NCBI GenBank assembly: GCA_016584305.1 | Contig: JACEEZ010010106.1 | Location: 179,462-243,461, forward strand | Source: Chionoecetes opilio | Taxonomy: Eukaryota > Arthropoda > Malacostraca > Decapoda > Majidae | Length of the DNA stretch: 64,000 bases | Reading direction: 5' to 3' | Shown here: positions 13,263 through 25,571 of the stretch, piece after piece | Numbering within the stretch: the first letter of the stretch is position 1 | How the letters are laid out: each line of letters begins with the position of its first letter | Translations under genes and position numbers: made by a program | The notes under the pieces: model-generated | The model's input: only the letters and a program-made list of their open reading frames with translations | What the model was told of the DNA's origin: nothing | Database searches by the model: none

Positions 13263-13283
13263 TATATCATATTAAAGTACTAA

Positions 13284-13450
13284 TCACAGGCGTCACTATA
13301 AAAATCCTGCCTGCGCCACCACGGGCGAGGACCAACCATCAGAGCCCTCAAGGGAACCTCCAGAGCCTACCATCCGAGCCCTGGGTCACCACTGCCTACA
13401 GGCGCTATAGGCACACATGTAAAATAAAAAAAATAAAAAAATAAAAAAGA
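13284..13450 (+). mobile_element. Short A-tailed retroposon (SINE-like)
   Basis: Begins near CAGGCGTCACTATAAAAATC, contains GCGCCACCACGGGCGAGG and CCTACAGGCGCTATAGGC, and ends in an AAATAAAAAAATAAAAAAG tail. The same family occurs at 51957-52090 (minus) and 58280-58424 (plus). A shared 5' block, 'CAGGCGCTATAGGC' block and A-rich tail support a retroposon family. Confidence 0.65.
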
Positions 13451-13453
13451 GTA

Positions 13454-15150
13454 GGGGAAAGCGGCGATGATTCGGCCACTTCGACCACGAAAAAAAAGTT
13501 TAGGAAGCAGTGTAATTTCGTTTATCTCAAAATGCTCCCTCATCATTTGGCTCTTTAGCCTGGTGATATCAGACTCGTAGCTGTTTTCGATTTTTACCAG
13601 TGAATGACGAAACACAAGTTTCTAAATCGTCCGAACCATCCTTACCCGTGGTGATGGTCCGGCCAGGTGGGTGGGATGGTACGGACTCTTGTATTACTCG
13701 GCAAAATCTGAAGATAATGTGAGCTGGATTGGCTAATAAACAAGAAATTATCAGTTCAATTTTTTTTTTATTATACTCAAGTACAAAAAAATTGCCTCTA
13801 TATTTTGTAGAAAAAAAATATATATAATTAGACCAAATTTATCCAGAATTATGGACAATTGGTTTCCTATCTTCCTCAAACAACACACACCCACGGTTGT
13901 ACATCTAGTTTCGTCTATAGTGTAGATGCTTGACTCTGTCAGGTTGTATCGCAGTAAGATGTCCTCTAGCTTCGACTGAAAGACGCCAAGGTTTGTTTTT
14001 ATTAAAGCTAGTCATTCTAGCCAGACTTGTGGCTTCAGGGCTTCTAAGAGAGAGTTTTTATTCCTCTCCATGAAACCAGTGAGCCAGTCTCTCCCTGCTG
14101 ACTTATCCCTTTTCCATGATTCAGGCACATCAATGTTGTTAGCAACTGCATATTCATAGGCAAGCCGCCTTGTTATCTTGCTTGGTGGTTAAAGCATGAA
14201 ATATGTTAGAGCAATGCATTACATTATAATCAGCCACTTCGTCTTCCATATTTTGTGTGAGGACTTGCCGTACAGCGTAATTGCCTAACTTAAATCCCTG
14301 GTTTTCTTTCTTGTCCCTTGATAAATAGTCGTGAAGTGTGCTTCTTGGAACCCCATATTTTTCAGCAGCTTTCCTCATAGAGCTTCCGCTTTCCTTTACT
14401 TCAGTAAAAGCAGACTGCAGAGCAGCTTCATCTCTCTCCCTGTTCGTTTTCTTCGTATATTTCCTCCCCATGATGGCTGGTGGGTGTCTGAAACAAAGGA
14501 AACAAGTTGTTTTAAACGTAGAATCATTAATATGTTATACTCACATTAGAAATTAACGTGATATTATTAATAGTAATTAATATTTCAAGACACTATACTG
14601 TACTACACAACACATTTAAACATAAAAATGATAAATATGTACTCCCAGGTTAATAATAACCATTATGTTTTACTTAAGTGTTCATAACATACATGCCTCA
14701 AAGAATAATTTCATGATGTAATTGCTTAGTGATGGTTCGGACAATGACGAACCATCCCCCTCATCAAATGTCCGAATCATCCCAACACTATAAAACATAT
14801 AGATGGCTACACTCGACTTCCAAACACGAGAGGTAAGCATTCGTATTTTACGGTAATATCTTCGTTAGGCATCACTGTTTCACCATAATAATACAAAATC
14901 TGATACTTGTCATATTCATGGAGGTATAGCTTACGACACACATGCAAAATATAACATAGAAGGTGCCAAAAAAAAAAAAAAATTACCTGCATCAAAAAGT
15001 ATGGCGCCCGCAGCTTCGTTGTCCCGCATGGTCCTGGTAAACAAAGTCTTGGCATTTTCACGCCAGATTTCGCGGCGCTAGGTCCCATACATTTTTTAGG
15101 AAATGCAATGTCCGGACCATCCAACCGTCCGAATCAGCACCGCTCTCCCC
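13454..15150 (-). mobile_element. Pogo-like DNA transposon, internally deleted
   Basis: Terminal inverted repeats: the left end reads GGGGAAAGCGGCGATGATTC and the right end, reversed, GGGGAGAGCGGTGCTGATTC. Both sides are flanked by TA (13452-13453 and 15151-15152), the Tc1/mariner/pogo target duplication. The only coding sequence is a shortened pogo-type transposase on the minus strand, so the 1.7-kb copy is presumably non-autonomous. Confidence 0.85.
13850..14471 (-). pseudogene. Pogo-family transposase, truncated
   Basis: Starts at 14471 (MGRKYTKKTNRERDEAALQS). It carries a psq-type helix-turn-helix (MRKAAEKYGVPRSTLHDYL, about residues 32-50), expected to bind the element's ends. After the stop at 14154 the minus strand still reads as pogo transposase: NIDVPESWKRDKSAGRDWL near 14130 and SIYTIDETRCTTVGV near 13915. 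The latter includes the first catalytic aspartate region. One stop and probable frameshifts interrupt it, and the rest of the DDE/D domain is missing. Confidence 0.8.
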
Positions 15151-15152
15151 TA

Positions 15153-15774
15153 CGCATGCACCTCAGCTGGAAGTTTAGCATATGCCTCATAATATTATGT
15201 GAGAAAAAAATTCTGGGAGAGTGTTGTGTACTGATAACTCATAGGCAAAGCTGACATATGTTTGCCATAACATCTTTACTCTTGCCCAGATTTTCAGATT
15301 TTCAGGATATGACTGTCTTCTCAGGTCTGATAAAAATATGTCAGACAGTGACCCTGGTCAGTACCGGTTTACTGATCAAGGCTGTAACTGAGACATATTT
15401 GCAGGTGATATATTAAATACGCAGCCATGTGCAGTTCACTGCCAGACATATATATCTTAAAGGGACCTAAAGTACTAATAAACTAGTATTATTTAGTGGT
15501 ATGTAATGTATAAATATGTATAAATAATCTATGCAATATATAAAATATAGTTTTAAGTTCATGATGTCATGTAATAATCAATAATATATGAAATATGTAA
15601 TATATGGTTAGAAGTAACACACAAGTATAATTTCACACACTGTAATATCATTGAGTGTAAACAGTGTAAAAAGTAAAAAGAAAGAAGTGGGTATCTCAGT
15701 CACCCAGTGTTAGACATTGCACACAACAATATTGCAGACGGGGGACAGCGTTGGCTTCACCAGACCTCACTTCA
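15153..15774. other. Unassigned AT-rich DNA
   Basis: No gene or recognised repeat. Confidence 0.4.
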
Positions 15775-16112
15775 ATTCAAATAACATCATCAATCGGGTA
15801 ATTTTCCCGCTTGATGATGTTATTTATTTAGTTATCGCTAATTTATGCATGGTGCTATTTCATTTATCAGAAAACGAAATATATCATTGGAAAGCTAATA
15901 AAAGTCCGCTTCTATTGATATGATCCATGTTAAAACTTGTCTTGCAAAATATTAAATGGCGAAGAGTTTAAATGAATACTAAGTTCATGCATATTTCTTC
16001 AGAGTCTCATAATGGCATTTCTTTAGTGTGTTTTACTGTTTTTATTTGATAATATTATATAACAAACATTTACGAAGATAACAGTATATCATTTATACTG
16101 ATAAACCATAGG
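15775..16112 (+). repeat. Half copy of the 33.4-kb palindromic element
   Basis: Starts with the small hairpin ATCATCAATCGGGTAATTTT / CCCGCTTGATGATG. It continues through ATTTATGCATGG, ATCAGAAAACGAAATATATC and GTGTGTTTTACTG and ends at TGATAAACCATAGG. The same sequence forms each arm of the element at 33366-34417. Only one arm is present here. Confidence 0.75.
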
Positions 16113-16554
16113 AAGGCAAATCGGAGTGATGTTCGAAAATGTCAGGAATCGCGGCATTGGCCTCTACTGGAAATAACCCAAACTGAGTAGCAAGTCAAGT
16201 ATACAGTAGTCTTTGCCATGAGTAAAATACTATGAATTTTAAATGAAATGTATTTGTAAACAATATCACGTGTTACCCTAACACACATTAATTATGTAAG
16301 CTTGGAGATGATTGGCTGTTTCGCGGCACCAAACCCTTCTGGTGGCTACCAGCTGCAATGGACCTAGTAGGTTACTAGGTGCTTACAATATCGTTGCCGA
16401 ATACAGATTTTCCACCTCTAGTAGCGACCTGGTAACTGGGACCTCGTAACAGGGTATAGCTGGTAAGTTTCCTGAGTCTAGCCCTTGGTCTGTACAGAGG
16501 CTTATCCGCCAATGTATGTAGTAAATTTGTAGTATGCATCTCAAGTTTAAGGGA
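16113..16554. other. Unassigned DNA
   Basis: No gene recognised. Confidence 0.4.
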
Positions 16555-16930
16555 ATCCACTCACATACTAGCTCTCCTAAACAGGGTGGATTGAAAAGGT
16601 TTATATCTCATCAACTCCTCTCCTCTTACTGACCGTCTTCTGTCTTTGAATCACCGCCTCAATATTGCTTTTCTTGCTATTATCTACCGTTATTTCCATG
16701 CTAACCTCTCTTTTGAACTTACTAACATCAAGCATCTCCCTTTCCCGCGGATTCGCTGCACAATAATCTCTACTTATTATCATCCCTTTTCATGCCCATT
16801 TTAATAATGCAAGAGATATGTCCACTCTTTCATTTCTTTCGCTGCAGGAAACTCTGGAACTCTCTTCCTGTTTCTATTTTTCTTCCTACGACATATTTTT
16901 TGTCAAGAGAGAAGTCTCAAGTCACCCCCC
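16555..16930 (+). pseudogene. Degenerate non-LTR retrotransposon 3' end
   Basis: The plus strand reads as the C-terminal tail of a LINE ORF2: an 'IYRYFHAN' stretch near 16680, then 'LPFPRIRCT' near 16745 and 'SFISF' before 'VKREVSSH' near 16905. It starts with CATACTAGCTCTCCTAAACA, a sequence also seen in part at 19600 on the other strand. Stops and frameshifts are frequent. Family assignment rests on remembered similarity of this tail to arthropod LINEs. Confidence 0.5.
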
Positions 16931-17134
16931 CCCCCCACGAACTAGATGTGCTAACCACCCTTTCTATTATATCTTTATGTCTGCATTATAGGGAATGGCA
17001 GCTAGATGCTTTTTTTTCTTCTTCTTTTTGGACTTTTTCGTTCCTTTGTGATGTAAAAGAAAAGACACACACACACACATTCATACATACACGCATGCAC
17101 GCACGCACACATGCACTCGCAGCAGCAGTCTGAC

Positions 17135-17431
17135 CTCTCAGCACATGCACCATCACGTTCACCGGTCTGGTGCAGGTGGAGGTGCAGCTGTAGTTTCCAG
17201 AGTCGGATGACGTAGCCTGCTTACGAGCCAATATGAGTCGGGACACTGGGAGGTTGCTGATGTCTTTGGCGAGGTCATAGTTGCTGGACCCTGGTGTGGG
17301 TACTGTTTGGCCTTCTCTAGACCAGGCGAGGAGTGCAGGGGGTGGGCATCCTTCTACCTGGCATACCACTTCCAGGCGGCTGCCGCTCTGCACGAAAACC
17401 TCCCGTCCAGGCAACACTGTGACCACGGCCT
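17135..17431 (-). CDS. dpr-family gene, second Ig-domain exon
   Basis: A minus-strand exon of 297 bp, phase 1 at both ends. The acceptor is a pyrimidine-rich tract ending CTGACAG before 17431; the donor is AGAG|GTCAG after 17135. It encodes an Ig domain beginning AVVTVLPGREVFVQSGS. Conserved cysteines are in LEVVCQVEG and DSGNYSCTS, with a tryptophan in LLAWSREG and a closing VNVMVHVLRG. This is the Ig2 pattern of Dpr proteins, neuronal cell-surface receptors that bind DIP partners. It joins in frame to the Ig1 exon at 47967-48177. No downstream exon was found between here and position 1. The exact paralogue cannot be named. Confidence 0.85.
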
Positions 17432-18809
17432 CTGTCAGACAAGGTTGGGCAGAACAGTTAGTGGTGGAGATCTTACGAGGGGAGCTAATCATGTTTGGCA
17501 TTACCATTCAGTGACTTCCCTTGATTAGCATTACCGTCATGGATGCCTAAAGACGATAAACTATTCGAATGATCGCAACGAGCTTTGTTTCTTGAAAAAA
17601 ACCCACGATGAAAGCTAAGGACAGTTACATACATTGTATTCTCATTTTCGTATAATATACTCTCCTAACATAGCCGTGAGTATATAAAAACATTTAGCTG
17701 TGTTAATGAAAGTCTGCTATTCAACACAGCAACACTCATATCTAGCTTGTTTGGGCTAGAACAATATAAATTATTGGTCGCTAGAACCATCCATCCATCC
17801 ATGCAAATCACCTATATGATCGACATTCATAGCTATTTACAACGGGGTCTTAAGGGAGGGGGTATGCATTTTTGGGTTAATTATTTTGTGACGTTATATT
17901 TGATATTGTTTTAATCAGTATACGTATGCAATATTGTAAAAAAATTCAGTTTGTTATATCACCTTGTATTCATAAGTAAGATATATATATTATTTTCAGG
18001 CATTTATGAATAACAACAAGCAAGATACAAATAATGAAAAGTTTGAGGTGCTGTAACTCAACACTGAAAATAATTGCTTAAAAATTTGAATAAAATCAAA
18101 TATGTTATTTTTATTTGAAATTTATTGAATCTATTGTTTTTTTTTATGGCCATTAAAAAACTGGAATTTTTATAACTTCCATTATGTGAAGTAGAAAATA
18201 GGAAATATCCGGTAGTGGAGGCACAAGAAATTAATTGAAGTAATTGTAGAAGAAAAAACGTACTTTAGGGAAATTTCAAAACTCGAATTCATAGCAATGT
18301 TAAAATAACAGTCAGCCACTTATACCACAAATTGATACCATATATTTTGAAGAAATGTTAAGGCTTTAAAAAGTATCACTGTGACATGAAATGACCATGA
18401 CGTGAATGGCGTGATCATTAAGTTTGATCACGATAAGTCGATTTGATGTCATTTTTTTATGGAGAAGATAAACAACCAATAACACTATATAGTACTCTAG
18501 TAAGTCTGAACTCGTAATTCCCAATAGTATTTTTCGGTTTTTTTTCCCAGCAGAATGAGTACACACCCTGCCCATCTTAATGCTTAGTGCTGTGGTCCAT
18601 TCGTGGGCAGGGGCCCCAGTACGGTGAGTCGGTGGAGGGAAGGTCATCATAATATTTTAGACGGGGTTTACTGAGCAACGAGGAGATCTCATTAAATCTG
18701 CCGCACTATTTCACAATCTCTCCCAACTTTTCCCTCGACCGGCTAATTACAGCTAATTTTTTCAGGAGTATCGTAGCAGGTTTCTTTTCTCCTTGCTTCC
18801 CCCTATTCC

Positions 18810-18814
<5 letters not shown>
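17432..18814 (-). other. dpr intron DNA, nothing else recognised
   Basis: Start of the 30.5-kb intron that runs to 47966. No gene or repeat family was recognised in this part. Confidence 0.5.

Positions 18815-18887
<73 letters not shown>
18815..18887. repeat. (CT)n microsatellite
   Basis: About 73 bp of CT dinucleotides with one CCT interruption. Confidence 0.9.
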
Positions 18888-18889
<2 letters not shown>

Positions 18890-19189
18890 ATTTAATTTAA
18901 GTCACCTCACTATACACAACTTATTGGAAAAGAAAGCAATGATCTGCATATACTCTTGGTTCTTTCATTGCAAAACAGTCCGACAAAGAAGTATCGGTGA
19001 AAATAAATCTGATGGTATTCTCTTAGTTTTTTATTTGCATGGGAGGAGGGATTTTATAGTATATCTTTCGAAATATAATTAAATTCTGAGAGGCACCACC
19101 GCACATCAATGTTCGTAGATCATGGAACACATGATTTTACTTTTAAATCTTAAAAACGTATAGCCAAGAAAAAAAACCCTGCTTAGATG

Positions 19190-19625
19190 CCAGTCCCTGC
19201 AGAGAAGACATAAACAGATTGCAGAAATGGCGGTGGGCCAATTTAGTTCGGGAAGTGTCTTGACATTTATTTCTCTTGAAAAAAATTAAGTCGAAGGAAG
19301 ATGGAAAATTTGAAACAGGAAGAGAGTTCTAGAGTTTACTAGTGAAAGGTATGAATGCGTGAAGATACTGATTAACTCATGCAATAGTAAGATGGACAGA
19401 ATAAGGATGAGAATTAGTAGAAAGTCTTGTGCAGCGAGGCCGCGGGAGGAGAGAGGCATGCAGTTGACAAATTCAGAAGAGCAGTAAGCATGAAAATAAC
19501 GGTAAAGGATAGCAAGAGAAGCAACATTGCAGCGGTGATTTAAAAATTATAGTCTCTGAGAGAGGAGGGGAGTTGACACAAAAAGCTTTTGACTCCACCC
19601 TGTTTAGCTGTATAAGTGAATTAAC
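19190..19625 (-). pseudogene. Degenerate LINE 3' end
   Basis: Read on the minus strand it starts at a TTCACTTATACAGC block and 'CTAAACAGGGTGGAGTC'. It continues through a degenerate LINE ORF2 tail comparable with the plus-strand fragment at 16555. No intact frame remains. Confidence 0.4.
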
Positions 19626-19689
19626 AAGATCTTAATGTCCAAAGTCTCAATGGCTTCCCCTCACGCATAAACATACTGAATTGTTTCAA

Positions 19690-20430
19690 CTAATAAGCTC
19701 CTGGACCTGGTCTTGAGCCAGGAGACCAAGTCCCAAAGGCTTTGTCTTCTCGTGCAGCGCCTCAAGAGCCATCACCAGAACCTCTAGGGACTCAGCAAAT
19801 ATTATTGCATCATCGGCAAAAACAAGATCAGTGATCTTAGTATTGCAGAGGTATGCTCCACAATCACTTTGGTCCACAACTTTGCCCAATACCCAGTCCA
19901 TACAAGTGTTGAAAATTGATAGGGCAAGGATGCACTCTTACCTCACTTCTGTATGCACAGGCAAAAAGCTGGATACACCACCACACTACACAGCAATCTC
20001 AGTCCCAGACTGCAGGACAGTCAGCAGACCAACAGTCCTTGCAGGAATCCCGCGAAGCCGCAGAAGACCCCAGAGTGACTCACGATGCACTTCTTGGCAC
20101 ACGTCAACCGCCTTCTTGAGATCAACATAGGGTGAAAGCATCCCCTGTCGAAACTCATTTCGGCCTTCCACCAGGACACAAAGCGCTAGGATACGGTCTG
20201 TTGTTGACTTACCAGGCGGGAACCCAGACTACTGAGGTCTCTGATGCTTCAGCAGATGATTGCGGATCCGTGTCAGCAATAGATGGGCAAGCACCTTGCC
20301 TGGCACGCTGAGCAGTGTAATACCGTGGTATTTGTTGCAGTTCTGATGGTCCCTTTTCCCTTTCCAGATAGGAACGACTAGCCCCCTTTTCCAGTTAAGA
20401 GGAATAGTACATGATTGCCACACGGCAGTA
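19690..20430 (-). pseudogene. RTE-like LINE reverse transcriptase fragment
   Basis: Three minus-strand blocks follow one another. WKRGLVVPIWKGKRD and ITLLSVPGKVLAHLLLTRI lie at 20444-20229. FRQGMLSPYVDLKKA and LLRLRGIPARTVGLL lie at 20171-19986. MDWVLGKVVDQSDCG and KITDLVFADDAIIFAESLE lie at 19901-19686. FADD is the catalytic motif of non-LTR reverse transcriptases. Frameshifts separate the blocks and the C-terminal part is missing. Two further copies of the family lie at 35230-36965 and 37880-38870. Confidence 0.85.
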
Positions 20431-21136
20431 ATACAATGTTCCACTCATACATATTATATCCATACCTATACCTTAAAATCGTTCGGTCACGCGCCTGGCG
20501 CGCCCACACGCGGCACAAGAAAATGTACCTAACCATGTTACAAAAATGTGTAATACCTGTTAGACCTGTGAATATTGAGCTTTTCCACGTGAAAGATGCT
20601 TGCACAACGTGATAGCTCACTTGACACAGCAAAGTGGTATATTAAAATGAGGATAATTAAGAGAATAGGAGTTACCACACTGTGATAGAAAACAATGGGG
20701 TTTAGGTATTTAGGCTAGGCGTTCTCCAGAGCGGCAAACAGCGACTGGTCAGAGAACTTGAGTACCGAGAAGGTATTAGTAACAAAAGATATTCTAGACC
20801 CTTAGAGAATGTTAAATTCTGAAGAGATGTGAGCGGAAATAATCGAGTGCAGACGTTTCTTGCAAAAGCTTTATGGAAGCAAAACAAAAACCAACGATTG
20901 CATAGTGACCAGAAACCTGTTAATAGGAAGTTCCGTAAGGGCAAACGACGGCCACATGATGATCGCTATAAAAAAAATATATTGATACTCATGAAACGCT
21001 TGATGACAAATTTTTTGAAGAATCAATTATTTATACGGGCTAAATGCGTCAGCTGAACTACCTTAAAAAAAGAAGTTAATTCATATATGCCACCTGAAAT
21101 AGGAAGGAAAGCAAATAGTGAAGGTACGAATAGATC
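20431..21136. other. Unassigned DNA
   Basis: No recognised gene; short open frames have no domain that I recognise. Confidence 0.4.
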
Positions 21137-21733
21137 CTCTAGAGCAGTGTTTCTCAACCTTTCAAGCTTTGTGGACCCCATACATCCACTTATATATTCA
21201 GGGGACCCCGTGGTACGTACGGGATTAGATAGGATATAGTCATTTTACATTTGTATGTAAGAATGGTTAATAAAAGGTTTTCTTTTCACAGGAAGTGGTG
21301 TTTATTATTATCAGATTGTTTTCATTGTACTAACATGATACAAAAATAAAAGCCAAAAAAATCCGCGTATATTTACGAAATGGAAAATAAAGTAAACTTC
21401 ACTTCTAAGAAAACAGAATAATTAGGCTTTCAAAATGGTAAACTCTTATTTTAGCGACTCTGAAAAATTAAGTTACAAATAACATGGTCATATAAAAAGC
21501 TTCCCACATTAAATTTTGTTTATGATCAATTAACTTTTTCTTTATCTGCAAATGATGTTTATGTTTCACTTAATGTGATACTTGCTGCTGACTGCTAGCA
21601 ATGATGTTATCAATGCATGGGGGTATTCTTGATAAACTGACACGCATGTCATCTTCGATCCTTAATCTTGACCTATATTTAGTTTATATATAGCTGCTCC
21701 ATGAGAAATCGGGAACTCATGAAAACATTGAGC

Positions 21734-24325
21734 TCAGGTTTCTAGTGGCACTGCACTGAATCGAGTCTTCATGGTACCATCAGATGATAGGTCAATGAGC
21801 TCCTCTAATAATTTTGACTGTGAGGCTTCTGGGAGCTTCATCTCAATATTCTCAATGAAGGGGTTTTCTATCCACTGGTAAGAAGCAGCCTGCTCCTCAG
21901 TTAGCTCAGGAAAATAGCTGTTGAATTTCTCCAACAACTTTGACAGGTGCAATGTTACCTGTGCTTTGACTACATTGAAACTAATGCCTCTGTCTTGAAC
22001 GAATGCATGCATATTTTCAAACATATCAGTGATTCCTGACGAGATACGAACACGCCACAACTTGAGCTTTCTTTTGAAAGCCTCAACTTTTTGATACCGA
22101 GAAATGTTGTTTGTGTTTGCACCTTGCATTGCTTTGTTCAGCTTATTTATTTCGCTGAATATGTCTGCAAGGTAGCTCAGCTGAAGAAGCCATTTATCAT
22201 CATTAAAGAAATCTGCAAGCTCAGGATTCTCCTCTGGGAGGAATGTACACAGCTCCCTTAGGCTGAATAAGCGTGTGAGCATCCGCCCGCGGGACAACCA
22301 TCTCACCTCTGTATGCATAAGTAGATATATAGTCTGCACCTACTTCCTCACAGACAGAGTGCAGCAAACAGTCTGAAATTTGTGGCCCTTGCTTTAACGA
22401 AGTTTACAATTTCTACAGCAGTGTTCATAACTGCGTGAAGCCCAGGCTCCAAGTCTTTTGCAGCGAGCATTTCTCTGTGCAAAAAACAGTGAGTTGCAAT
22501 GGCACGGGGAGCAACTTCTAATATTCTGGTCACGACTCCTTTATGCCTGCCAGTCATGGCTGCGGCGCCATCAGTACATATTCCGATGCAATTAGTCCAA
22601 CTGATTCCATTATCCTTCATAAAGTCATCCAGAGTTTGAAACACGTCCATTCCTGTAGTTGTTGTTCTCATCTCTTTGCAAAACAAAAATTCCTCTCGTA
22701 ATTCATTCTCCCACATATAGCGCACAAACGCAAGTAGATGTGACATTTTGGACACATCTGTTGATTCATCCAGCTGGATGGCAAAGTCATTGTTACGGAG
22801 ACGTGCAGTGCATTGTTCCAGTATGTCTTCAGACATTGATGAGATGCGGCGTTTCACAGTGTCGTTTGATATTGGAATTTTTGTTAATGCCTTAACTTTT
22901 TCATCCCCTTGCATTTCCCTGACAATTTCAATTGCACAAGGCATGATCAATTTTTCCCCAATTGTGTGAGGCATTTTCTGTTGGCAAATTTTCTGAGTCA
23001 CAATATATGAGATCTTAAGCATTTTTTTTTTATCCATAGTGGTAGTGGCCTTTAACCCGACTTGTGCACTGAGCGCAGTTCTTTAGCTTTGCGCTCAAAA
23101 AATTATATTGACTTATCCTTGTACTTACAATGCTTTGCCTGGAAGTGCCTAATTCCAATGATCTGAAACTCGAGAAATGCCAGTGGTCGCTGGCAGTTTT
23201 AACTCAAAGGTTGGTCTACTGTGTTTTGGCTCCGCGACTAATATTTTTCATAAATTAATTTCGCGATAAACATTGATGCACCGCATCTGAATACCAAAAA
23301 ATATAGTTCTTCTGTTGTTCTACTAATTATATGGATGACATTCATTACGATGGAACATTCTATAATAGCAATTTAATGCAAATTACTCGCCTCGAGTAGC
23401 AAAGTTTAATATATTTTTTACATGTATATTGTGGCATGTAAAATTTGGGCGATGTTCACACTGTTTTCTAAGACAGTACTGCTGCGTCTGGCAAACGCTT
23501 GTCAAAATACAATAAGCAATGCCTTGGAAAAACTAAGAATAAAGAATGCCGAAATCGGCTTGTTGCTGCGACAATGTAGGTTATAATTGTGGAGGCGATA
23601 CGCCGCGGCGGGGAGTGGTGGCGGGGAGATTGTGGCGGGGAGATTGAATCAAAACATTGCCACTTCACGCGTCGACTCATTGCACTTCCAGGCTTTCTAT
23701 CTGATTGATACACAATAATAACAGGAAAATATGACTGCCTAGGTATAGATAACTTCTAAACATACGTTATTGACTATATAATATCATAGAGTAGCATTTA
23801 CCTCGCCTCCTCAACTATAACCTCCTTGGTTATTTGGTTATATACAATGTTTTACAGAATCAGGCTTCTATACAATATACATATAGAAGAAAATCGTTCT
23901 TAATATTATACTTTTGTGTTTTAAGTGCAGTGGAATAAGCCCATATTTTGTTTTCCAGTAGACCAACTTATTATCAAAAAAGTGAGTTAAAACTGCCAGC
24001 GACCCCTGGCATTTTGGGTTCCAGTTCTCTCGAATTAACTTGGAGGGTTTCATACTCTCATTGGCCAGTACTCTGCAGCAAAGGACGCACTGTGGCTGTT
24101 CAACACCTTCACTTGTACCTACTACAAAGCCATAGTTAAGGTAAATATCATCATATTTCCTAATTTTTGTGTCCATAATCCAGAACTAATCTTCCTATTC
24201 CTCTCAACGGATGTGACCTCTGACTCATCATCTGAAGATTTTAGCTCATCACTCTGTTTGTTTGGTAGTTCTTGTTTTGATGAGGACGGTCTAATAACAT
24301 ATTTGTCCATTTTCTTCACAGACAA
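21734..24325 (-). pseudogene. hAT transposase (BED finger, ZBED5/FAM200-like), interrupted
   Basis: Minus strand. The N-terminus at 24325-24030 holds MDKYVIRPSSSKQ and a BED-type finger start (QCVLCCRVLANESMKPSKLI). Coding is interrupted by an inserted element and resumes near 23140 with RHFQAKH and FERKAKELR. It then runs as 23037-22348 (LDESTDVSKMSHLLAFVRY, CTDGAAAMTGRHKG) and 22339-21734 (HTEVRWLSRGRMLTRLF, the hAT catalytic-domain region). The C-terminal dimerisation segment is short or lost, ending at TMKTRFSAVPLET. Two stops occur around 23040-23090 and a frame change near 22340. Without the insertion this would be close to full length for the family. Confidence 0.85.
23163..24030. mobile_element. 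TIR element inserted in hAT 1
   Basis: Left TIR around 23175-23214: ATGCCAGTGGTCGCTGGCAG then TTTTAACTCA. The right end, reversed, is ATGCCAGGGGTCGCTGGCAG then TTTTAACTCA. The transposase frame of hAT 1 resumes on either side. A second copy begins at 63611 on the plus strand. The exact ends and target duplication are uncertain. No transposase of its own is recognised; GC-rich repeats (GGCGGGGAG) lie near 23600. Confidence 0.75.
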
Positions 24326-25571
24326 GTAAACATCAGTCTGGAAAAAGAAAGCAAAAAAAACACTTTAAGGTGAAGAAGACCTACATATTTGTTGCACAGT
24401 GTCAGTATTATAGTGTGGTCAAATGAAAAACAAGCAAACAATCAAATTAAACAACATTATGCGAAAACTTACAATCCACAAGGACAGCCAGTCACGCTAC
24501 GTGTTCTTCACTCAGCAGCATTCTTCAGTAGAATGAATACAGCTCTCGGGCTGAGTTCAGGGCAACGCGCTGTGTAGCTATTGCATCATGTTATGCCACC
24601 CCGGAAGCAACGTTGCCAACAAATATAACTTCCTCACTTTTTTAAAGCATTTAGTGATAGGAACATTATAATATATTATACAAATCATCGCCACATTCTG
24701 AGAGACGCAACTAGCCAGGGAAAAACTAGAAAAAACAACTGGACATCTCGATTAAGACACATTATGTAATCACGAATTATACAAAACTGAGCCATGACAG
24801 GATTAACTGTAATATGTTGAATTCCCCGTCCTGCGGACCCCTTGATAGGTTTCTGCGGCCCCCTGGTTGAGAAACACTGCTCTAGAGCAGTGGTTCTTAA
24901 CCTGGGGTACCTGTATCACCAGGGGGTACGAAACATTACACCTGGGGGTACGAGCCATGCTGACCAATAATTCAATATCATATTTATAAGGAGGCTGGAG
25001 TTATATATTTATAATTATTTTGTCTGTCTAGTCTTGCCTCTTTGCATCATTTTGTGAAGAAATTGAAGTTGAACATAGTGTTCCTCTTTTCCACACGGAA
25101 GTAAGGTGGCTCTCACGTACTACTTACACATGTCTTCGAACTACACGAAGAAATCAAGAGGTTTCTTATAAATCAAGGCAGTGACATTGCTGACCATTTT
25201 GAGAACAGGGAGTTCATTTTGTCCTTAGCATACCTGACAGATGTATTCACGCACTTGAACGAGTTGAACATATCCATCCAAGGAAGAATGCTGAACATGA
25301 TAACTGTCAGAGAAGTTATTTGCCTTTACCCAGAAACTTCCAATTTGGATAGGGCGCATTGAAGGAAATTTTGCTAACTTGCCTTCTTTAGATGAGGCTG
25401 ATTTTGCAGAGGAAGTGTCCATCGTTACTGAAGTGAAAGAGCATTTGCAAGGGCTGATTCCTTCCTTCCAGGGATACTTTCACCATGGAGAAGTTTCTGT
25501 GGCACAGAGATGGATACGGGATCCATATAATTTTCAACCTGGATTCCATGGATAACAGTAATGTTGAACTA

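Larger units (their letters stand above)
21145..24879 (-). mobile_element. hAT transposon 1 (ZBED5-like)
   Basis: Left end CAGTGTTTCTCAACC at 21145; the right end, reversed, is the same 15 bases ending at 24879. An 8-bp target duplication CTCTAGAG lies at 21137-21144 and 24880-24887. A ZBED5/FAM200-like transposase is on the minus strand. Another TIR element is inserted at 23163-24030. Confidence 0.9.
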
